A stretch of 5,924 nt of DNA from Desulfamplus sp. (lineage in GTDB: Bacteria; Desulfobacterota; Desulfobacteria; Desulfobacterales; Desulfobacteraceae): positions 1-5,924 of the forward strand of contig JADGBP010000158.1 of NCBI GenBank assembly GCA_015231395.1, in the 5' to 3' direction. Positions 1 through 4,502 of this stretch are shown here, one piece after another. Made by a program: the position numbers and the translations under genes. The notes under the pieces are model-generated. The model had not been told where the DNA came from. It ran no database searches and saw only the letters and a list, made by a program, of their open reading frames with translations. Positions within the stretch are counted from its first letter, which is position 1. Every line of letters begins with the position of its first letter.

Positions 1-31
1 TGTTTTGTTTTATCAAATCAGATAATGACAT
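1..31 (-). CDS. Start of an unidentified gene running off the left edge
   Basis: Reading the minus strand, an ATG at 31-29 opens a frame that stays open to the edge and begins MSLSDLIKQN. A G-rich Shine-Dalgarno-like stretch, AAGGGGG (complement of 40-46), lies 8 nt upstream, which is good spacing. The gene follows a strong terminator on the same strand, so it is probably a separate transcription unit from the porin. Ten residues are too few to assign a family. The call rests on the ribosome-binding site, the start codon and the plausible N-terminal sequence only, and could be chance. Confidence 0.45.
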   Translation of the reverse strand, partial: MSLSDLIKQN

Positions 32-64
32 AGCTTTTACCCCCTTATATTATCAAGTTTTTAT

Positions 65-112
65 GGTAAAAAAAACGCCTCGAAAAAAAGATGTCTTTTC
101 CGAGGCGTTTAA
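65..112 (-). terminator. Strong intrinsic terminator downstream of the porin gene
   Basis: A perfect 10-bp stem is formed by 73-82 (AAACGCCTCG) and 101-110 (CGAGGCGTTT). An inner A/T-rich helper stem pairs 86-90 with 95-99. Read on the minus strand, the GC-rich stem is followed by a run of eight T residues (complement of 68-75), the classic Rho-independent layout. It would end transcripts coming from the porin gene. On the plus strand the following sequence is only TTTAAATTT, so termination in that direction would be weaker. Confidence 0.85.
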
Positions 113-172
113 ATTTCTGAAACATAAACAACTTTGCTGCAAAAAAAATATTTTGGCATTCTCAATTTTGAA

Positions 173-194
173 GGGCAATCACAAAGGATTGCCC
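173..194. repeat. Small REP-like palindrome
   Basis: GGGCAATC (173-180) pairs perfectly with GATTGCCC (187-194) around the six-base loop ACAAAG, and CTACAG follows. The shape, a GGGCAA..TTGCCCCTACA palindrome, resembles short dispersed palindromic elements often seen between genes in several bacterial groups. No second copy is visible in this window, so membership of a genomic repeat family is inferred from its look only. Confidence 0.4.
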
Positions 195-237
195 CTACAG
201 TGCTCTTGCCAATTTAATTATCTGGAAAACTAAAGTA

Positions 238-266
238 TGTGTAACTACAAAAAATGTAGTTACACA
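238..266 (-). terminator. Perfect hairpin just after the porin stop codon
   Basis: TGTGTAACTACA (238-249) and TGTAGTTACACA (255-266) form a perfect 12-bp stem with a five-base A loop (U loop in the minus-strand transcript). The hairpin starts 9 nt past the TAA of the porin gene. The T-rich stretch after it on the minus strand (TACTTTAGTTTT) is interrupted, so it may be a weaker terminator or a 3'-end stabilising hairpin, with the stronger terminator at 65-112 acting as backup. Confidence 0.6.
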
Positions 267-275
267 AAAACAGGC

Positions 276-1904
276 TTAGAAAGTAAGTGTCAAACGGTGA
301 AACAGAGCATATATCTCAGGATCAATTGCGGGATTAACTGTACCGCCGCTTGCACGGGTTGTCCAGTAATCACCACCATCAAGATATGCACCAATGGCTT
401 TGTAGGTAAGATTGTCTGTAATGTTCCATGTAAATGTCAAGTCATACTCAATACCCTGATCATCATCATATCCAGGTCCTAATGGAACATCATCAGCTTT
501 TGATATTGCACCTATGAAACCAAGGGTAATATCATCAGTAATGGCATAGTCAAGACCAGCATAGAACATCTGATAACCATCAATCATGGCAGTGGAAGCT
601 GTGGCAAAACCAGTACCAACATGGTTACCCACACCAGCAAGAGTGCCATTCATACCATGGGAATCAGAATTGAGAATAAAGACTTTTCCCCAATCCACGC
701 CTGGAGCAACATATCCCATAGCCTCTACATCTGTATCTTCATAATTGGCATCACCTGATGAGTGTGCAAAACCGGCTTGAACACTAATGGGAGACAAATC
801 ATAGCCACCTTCTACATAATATGCAAAACCTTCAACGTCACGCTCCACTGCTTTATATCTATCATCATATTCTAAGGTACCTGTGATATAATCAAGTTCC
901 GCTTCAAGACGTAAGTCACCAAATTTTCCCTGAAAAAATGGGGAAAACATATATACTTTACCGTCACTGAACATTCCCCTTTCTTTCATGGTCATCAAAG
1001 AAGATGTAGCCATATCATTTGCTTTTAGCCAGTCCGCCTCGATTTTCTCACTGGCAGCCTTAGCTGCTGCTGCATACTGACCAGCCTTTGCAAGATCACC
1101 GGCAGCCTGAGCTGCAATAGCCATTTTTTGTGCTCCCTGAGCTGTCAGGGCATTAGTTGCATTTGCACTGTACCATCCACCATAGGATGCCATTCCGTCC
1201 TGAGCTCCATTGTCTGCAAGAAACTTTCTGTAAGCAGCGTTGTTTATATTGCTATCATATGACGCTTGCAGGTCATCAATGGCAAATCTCTGACCGGGAT
1301 CCGGGAATTTGTTATAACTATACAATGAAGAGATAAAACCCGCAGTAATTGTCTCGTTTTTAAAAACTCCACCAATATAAAATTTATCGTTATCATCATC
1401 TATCATCGGATCAAATTCAGATACTTTTTCAGCAACGCCAAAGAGATAAATTTTACCGTCTCCAACTTCAATTGGCACTGTATATTTAATTCTGTCTGTA
1501 TCGTCTTCATCATCAGCAAATGAAGTACCCCAGGTAACACCTTTCATTCTTCCAACTTCAAACAGACCAATCGGGCTGATGTATGCAAGATATGCTCTGT
1601 CAAAGTCGATGTTATCATCATCTTCGTTGTTGTCAAAAGCAGAGTCTTCTGAGCTTAAAATCTTTTCCAAAGCATCAAACCTTGTGATCAGGCTCAAATT
1701 ATCGCTGACTTTGAAAGTGGTCTGAACACGAAGTCTCATCTGTCTGTAATCAACCGTGTTATCAGACTCAAGCATGTTTTGATTGGAATTCAAAATTCCT
1801 TCAACATAAAACTCTCCGCCGAACTCTGTTTCAAGAGTAGCAGATACTGGCGACATGCCAGCAACAAAAAAACACAACACCGCAAATAGTAGAACCTTTT
1901 TCAT
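276..1904 (-). CDS. Porin-like outer-membrane beta-barrel protein
   Basis: This encodes 542 residues. Residues 1-22 form a signal peptide (MKK, hydrophobic core, then VSA before TLE). The protein ends in RLTLTF, and a terminal Phe after alternating hydrophobic residues is the usual beta-barrel assembly signal. Much of the chain alternates aromatic and polar residues as in transmembrane strands, with acidic loops at about 88-102, 131-137 and 167-173. Residues about 248-297 are unusual: a long Ala/Lys/Gln-rich helical segment, presumably in an extracellular loop or plug. The likely role is a passive channel in the outer membrane; substrate unknown. The start is supported by a strong Shine-Dalgarno at 1911-1920. 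It follows a same-strand FG-GAP gene after 286 bp, with a terminator-like hairpin between, so it may have its own promoter. Codons 148-189 are duplicated exactly at the right edge of the window. Porin-like identity is likely; the exact family is not certain. Confidence 0.85.
   Translation of the reverse strand: MKKVLLFAVLCFFVAGMSPVSATLETEFGGEFYVEGILNSNQNMLESDNTVDYRQMRLRVQTTFKVSDNLSLITRFDALEKILSSEDSAFDNNEDDDNIDFDRAYLAYISPIGLFEVGRMKGVTWGTSFADDEDDTDRIKYTVPIEVGDGKIYLFGVAEKVSEFDPMIDDDNDKFYIGGVFKNETITAGFISSLYSYNKFPDPGQRFAIDDLQASYDSNINNAAYRKFLADNGAQDGMASYGGWYSANATNALTAQGAQKMAIAAQAAGDLAKAGQYAAAAKAASEKIEADWLKANDMATSSLMTMKERGMFSDGKVYMFSPFFQGKFGDLRLEAELDYITGTLEYDDRYKAVERDVEGFAYYVEGGYDLSPISVQAGFAHSSGDANYEDTDVEAMGYVAPGVDWGKVFILNSDSHGMNGTLAGVGNHVGTGFATASTAMIDGYQMFYAGLDYAITDDITLGFIGAISKADDVPLGPGYDDDQGIEYDLTFTWNITDNLTYKAIGAYLDGGDYWTTRASGGTVNPAIDPEIYALFHRLTLTF
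1338..1464 (-). repeat. Left copy of exact 127-bp inverted repeat (inside porin)
   Basis: Compared base by base, the reverse complement of this segment is identical to 5798-5924 over all 127 bases. It encodes porin residues 148-189 (GDGKIYLFG to ETITAG). Here it sits naturally inside a continuous barrel-protein frame, so this copy is taken as the native one. Confidence 0.97.
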
Positions 1905-1910
1905 CTTTTT

Positions 1911-1920
1911 CCTTCTCCTT
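1911..1920 (-). promoter_or_regulatory. Porin ribosome-binding site
   Basis: The minus strand reads AAGGAGAAGG here, ending 6 nt before the ATG at 1904-1902. The doubled GGAG/AAGG purine run is a strong Shine-Dalgarno and fixes the porin start. Confidence 0.85.
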
Positions 1921-1945
1921 TTTCTTCTCTATGGTTTTTTAGATT

Positions 1946-1985
1946 AAAAACACGTGCAGGCGTTCATGATTTTAAACCCCTGCAC
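1946..1985 (-). terminator. Hairpin plus T run in the porin leader: terminator or attenuator
   Basis: GTGCAGG (1954-1960) pairs with CCTGCAC (1979-1985); after one mismatch, 1962-1964 pairs with 1975-1977. On the minus strand the hairpin is followed, after three bases, by five T residues (complement of 1946-1950). It lies about 205 nt past the stop of the upstream FG-GAP gene and about 26 nt before the porin Shine-Dalgarno. It may terminate the upstream transcript, or regulate the porin from within its 5' leader if the promoter is at about 2034-2039. The sequence does not decide between them. Confidence 0.5.
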
Positions 1986-2033
1986 ATAAAACTGAACACA
2001 TTTAGGGATTCATTATTAAAACACCTGAACATA

Positions 2034-2039
2034 ATTATA
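2034..2039 (-). promoter_or_regulatory. Possible -10 box of the porin promoter
   Basis: The minus strand reads TATAAT, a perfect -10 hexamer, about 130 nt before the porin ATG. No convincing -35 box lies 16-18 nt upstream, but a TGACCATA motif (complement of 2062-2069) covers that area and could be an activator site. In AT-rich DNA a lone TATAAT is weak evidence. Confidence 0.3.
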
Positions 2040-2190
2040 ACCAAATCAAATATGAGTAGAGTATGGTCAGCAACTGGTAGATGATCCTTAGCAACCGCAA
2101 ATATCTACACATAAATTATAAGCATTTTCTCTTACACACAGGATATTGAACTTGTCAAGCGTTTTAGCATCTAAAAGCATCTAAATAATG

Positions 2191-4047
2191 TTATTTTTGC
2201 TGATCAATTATTTTTTCAATAAAAATAGTACTGCGCATTTTATTCATAACCATACCTGTATCTGTTACAACTGAATATATTATCTCAGGATAGCCGTCTC
2301 CATCCATATCCATAACATTGAAATCGGAAATATAACCTGCGGCAGACCTGCTCTTCCATAAGTCAACCATTGTGCCATTCTGCCATGCCATAACTTCCAT
2401 CTGTCCCTGAGTAAATTTTCGGTATCCTGCCAGATATCCCCTTGCAGCATCAGAATTGCTAACAGTTATAATTTCATCAGCACCATTTTTATCAATGTCT
2501 GTAACAACCACTCGATTATTAATGTAAGTCCGCTCCTTTAACTGGTTTGTACCCTGATCCTTTTCAATAAAAAGAGCTGTGGAGCCTGATGATTGAGTAT
2601 TTTTCCAATCTTTGTTACCATCATAATCTCCTATATTCAGAAATCCTGATTTGTCAAACCAGACACAATAACGGGTATTGCTGCCTATTGTATTGCTACC
2701 CATTGTATTGTTGTCCATTGATACCTGCAACGGTGCGAATCCGAATATCTCAAAATCTCCTTCAACTACCTTTTCCAACTTAGTAATGCTGTTGCCGCTT
2801 AAACCAAGAGCATAAATTGAGCCTGAAAAAATCTCGTCGTGCCCTCGTTTCTGACCAAGAAGCCGTGCTTTTCCATCAAAAGTCACCACCCTGAAATACC
2901 ATTCAGCATTCTTTACAAGAAGTTCAAATTCTCTTCCATTCCACTCAAGAACATATGATTTTAAATAATTATTTTTACCAATAGATGAGATAAAAATTTC
3001 ACTTCTCCCGTTTCCATTAGTATCGATAGTGTCAATAGAGATATTGCTGTTGTAATATTCCCCTTTATACTCTCCTTTTTTCACAAGTGTATTATTGGAA
3101 AAAATGAAAAACGAAAGAGTGTGATCATCAATCACAGTTATGTCTAATTTCCCATCACCATCAATATCTGCCGTTGCCATGCCCCTTATTCCCATATTTA
3201 ATTTTCGGTTCATCAGAATTGATGTTCCAGAAGATGTTCCAGAAGATGACATCAGTGCAGATGCTCTTGAAGCTGGCGGTGTCAATACAGGTACTCCTGA
3301 AGATAACGGCGTCAGTGCAGCAGATCCTTTTTGTAATGATTCATTGTTTGTTTGTAATGGCGAAGAAGTGGATTGTAATGGGGAAGTCGCGGATTGTAAT
3401 GGAGAAGCAGTGACTTGTAATGGAGAGGAGACCTCAGAATCTTTTTCAATACGCGTTAAAGCTTTGCCATGAATGGATTCTCTGACCTTTTCTGCTATGG
3501 CTGATGCATGATTTATAATATCTCCCATGCCTGTTCCCGCTGCATTTATATACTTCACTTGTTCCGGTCGGATAATATCCACAAGTCTTGCGTCACTGCT
3601 TACACTTTCTCCGGCAATGGTAATAGTTCCTGTAAGAATAAAATCTACCCCATTGAGTTCCGTGATTCCGGCTATTTTTCCAAGTATTGCAGAGCCGCTC
3701 GAAGAACCACTTATGTCGAGTCCATATTCAGATGGCAGACGATCCAGACATATGACTTCAGTTGTGTTATCAGCACCAATTCTGCTGCAAAGCATCTTGC
3801 CCATTCCCTTTCCAATGAAACCTACATCTTCTTTTGACATAACTTCAAAAGGGAATATAGCGACTCTTTTACTTTTAGTCCCGGTATCTGCAAAAAGTGT
3901 GTTTGAACAAAGCATTATGGTAAAAATGGATAAGATTATAATCATAGTAAATTGAGCACTAATATAAAAGTTCCCAAAACAGGATTGGACGCTGATATAA
4001 GGAGAAGTAATATTATTAATATTAGATTGCATTCTGTATTTTCTCAT
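2191..4047 (-). CDS. Exported protein: TolB_N/FlgO-like domain plus FG-GAP/VCBS repeats
   Basis: This encodes 618 residues. A hydrophobic export segment lies at about 34-53 (ending LFA before DTG), after an unusually long n-region. Residues about 60-195 begin KRVAIFPFEV and contain VDFILTGTITI; this pattern resembles the alpha/beta N-terminal fold of TolB, FlgO and CsgG-type periplasmic proteins. Residues about 205-278 are a Ser/Thr/Pro linker with SPLQ repeats. From about 285 to 590 there are FG-GAP/VCBS-type repeats with Ca-binding-like loops DIDGDGKLD (294-302), DTNGNGRSE (342-350), DIDKNGADE (517-525) and DMDGDGYPE (580-588), suggesting a beta-propeller in the periplasm or on the surface. 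The precise function is unknown. The first ATG has only a weak GTGAG (4057-4061) 9 nt upstream; Met35 is possible but would leave a signal peptide with no positive charge. A divergent paralogue starts at 4503. Confidence 0.8.
   Translation of the reverse strand: MRKYRMQSNINNITSPYISVQSCFGNFYISAQFTMIIILSIFTIMLCSNTLFADTGTKSKRVAIFPFEVMSKEDVGFIGKGMGKMLCSRIGADNTTEVICLDRLPSEYGLDISGSSSGSAILGKIAGITELNGVDFILTGTITIAGESVSSDARLVDIIRPEQVKYINAAGTGMGDIINHASAIAEKVRESIHGKALTRIEKDSEVSSPLQVTASPLQSATSPLQSTSSPLQTNNESLQKGSAALTPLSSGVPVLTPPASRASALMSSSGTSSGTSILMNRKLNMGIRGMATADIDGDGKLDITVIDDHTLSFFIFSNNTLVKKGEYKGEYYNSNISIDTIDTNGNGRSEIFISSIGKNNYLKSYVLEWNGREFELLVKNAEWYFRVVTFDGKARLLGQKRGHDEIFSGSIYALGLSGNSITKLEKVVEGDFEIFGFAPLQVSMDNNTMGSNTIGSNTRYCVWFDKSGFLNIGDYDGNKDWKNTQSSGSTALFIEKDQGTNQLKERTYINNRVVVTDIDKNGADEIITVSNSDAARGYLAGYRKFTQGQMEVMAWQNGTMVDLWKSRSAAGYISDFNVMDMDGDGYPEIIYSVVTDTGMVMNKMRSTIFIEKIIDQQK
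2678..2722 (-). repeat. 15-bp tandem repeat, three units
   Basis: Three consecutive 15-base units (2678-2692, 2693-2707, 2708-2722), each built on TTGnTnnCnATTG, encode NNTMG-SNTIG-SNTRY at about residues 446-460 of the minus-strand FG-GAP protein. They fall in a loop between propeller-like repeats and look like a recent slippage expansion. Confidence 0.75.
3221..3244 (-). repeat. 12-bp perfect tandem duplication
   Basis: GATGTTCCAGAA occurs twice back to back (3221-3232 and 3233-3244), giving SSGT-SSGT in the linker of the minus-strand FG-GAP protein. The third unit starts GATG and then diverges. Confidence 0.85.
3331..3435 (-). repeat. 21-bp tandem repeat encoding SPLQ heptads
   Basis: TTGTAATG recurs at 3331, 3352, 3373, 3394 and 3415, an exact 21-base period over five units. 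In the protein it gives SPLQVTA, SPLQSAT, SPLQSTS, SPLQTNN and the diverged ESLQKGS (about residues 208-242). The array forms the flexible linker between the TolB_N-like domain and the FG-GAP part. Being in frame, unit gain or loss would change linker length without breaking the gene. Confidence 0.9.
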
Positions 4048-4082
4048 TAAATTTTTCTCACAAGCTTAAATTATTATTTTAC

Positions 4083-4133
4083 CATGAAAATGCATTCTGA
4101 TTTTCATGATTCGGGGTGGTCGAATTCCGACCA
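4083..4133. promoter_or_regulatory. Two adjacent hairpins upstream of the minus-strand FG-GAP gene
   Basis: CATGAAAAT (4083-4091) pairs perfectly with ATTTTCATG (4100-4108) around an 8-base loop. Nine bases further on, TGGTCG (4117-4122) pairs with CGACCA (4128-4133) around the loop AATTC. They lie 36-86 bp upstream of the minus-strand ATG and could be operators or leader structures. Role not determinable from sequence. Confidence 0.45.
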
Positions 4134-4187
4134 TAAACGTTTATTAAACGACTCGCAGGTATCTGCTGGTTGTTGGTTTTGCTGATT

Positions 4188-4235
4188 TTTTTTGCTGAAT
4201 TTCAAAATCTTTATTTTTTGCTGAATTTCAAAATC
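4188..4235. repeat. 22-bp direct repeat, two copies, 26-bp period
   Basis: The same 22 bases (T-run, then GCTGAATTTCAAAATC) occur at 4188-4209 and 4214-4235. A partial third copy, GTTTTGCTGATTTT, lies just before at about 4177-4190. This looks like local tandem expansion, or possibly paired binding sites near the TATAAT at 4249. Confidence 0.8.
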
Positions 4236-4248
4236 GAATCCGACACTA

Positions 4249-4254
4249 TATAAT
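4249..4254 (+). promoter_or_regulatory. Possible -10 box for the plus-strand FG-GAP gene
   Basis: A perfect TATAAT lies on the plus strand about 250 nt before the start. The hexamer 17 nt upstream (TTTCAA) matches TTGACA poorly. If used, the leader would be long and would include the 4376-4402 hairpin. Weak in AT-rich DNA. Confidence 0.2.
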
Positions 4255-4375
4255 AGAGTAGTAAAAGTCAATAACCTCTATTTAAAACAGACATAGATTT
4301 CACTCAAAAACAAATTGTTAATTCAAATTATCCCTTGCCAAATCACAAATCTATTATTAGAATGCTCCTTCAATT

Positions 4376-4429
4376 ACCATAAATGATCGATAACTTTATG
4401 GTCAATAATCCTTTATATGTATGGTCAAT
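4376..4429 (+). promoter_or_regulatory. Hairpin and duplicated TATGGTCAAT motif
   Basis: ACCATAAA (4376-4383) pairs with TTTATGGT (4395-4402) across an 11-base loop. TATGGTCAAT occurs at 4397-4406 and again at 4420-4429, 23 bases apart, about two helical turns. The core TATGGTC also occurs on the minus strand at 4129-4135 and at 2062-2068 upstream of the porin. It could be an operator shared by the three genes, which is inference. Confidence 0.35.
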
Positions 4430-4502
4430 GTCCCATTACCCATAAGTAAAAAATGAGTACAACTATCTGCAATAATAAGGCTTTAACAATATACCGGAGA
4501 AT

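Larger units (their letters stand above)
4048..4502. other. Divergent intergenic region, 455 bp, no gene seen
   Basis: This AT-rich region separates the two divergent FG-GAP paralogues and must hold both promoters. I see no credible coding frame. It contains two hairpins near the minus-strand gene (4083-4108, 4117-4133), a 22-base direct repeat (4188-4235), a TATAAT at 4249-4254, and a hairpin plus repeated TATGGTCAAT motifs (4376-4429) closer to the plus-strand gene. A TAAAAT (complement of 4076-4081) could be the -10 of the minus-strand gene, but no matching -35 is visible. Confidence 0.6.

Noticed and set aside
237..482. Plus-strand 81-codon frame, Cys-rich
   Set aside because: It begins inside the terminator hairpin stem and then runs antisense through the porin C-terminus; its cysteines come from reading the barrel codons backwards.
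2040..2120. Riboswitch in the porin upstream region
   Set aside because: A GTAGAT/ATCTAC pairing can be drawn, but I recognise no conserved aptamer core, so no call was made.
3140..3955. Plus-strand open frames of 79-142 codons opposite the minus-strand FG-GAP gene
   Set aside because: They mirror the repeats and codons of a well-supported gene on the other strand, lack ribosome-binding sites and show no recognisable domains.
4188..4235. CRISPR array
   Set aside because: There are only two full copies with a 4-bp gap, which is too short for a spacer; this is a simple tandem duplication.
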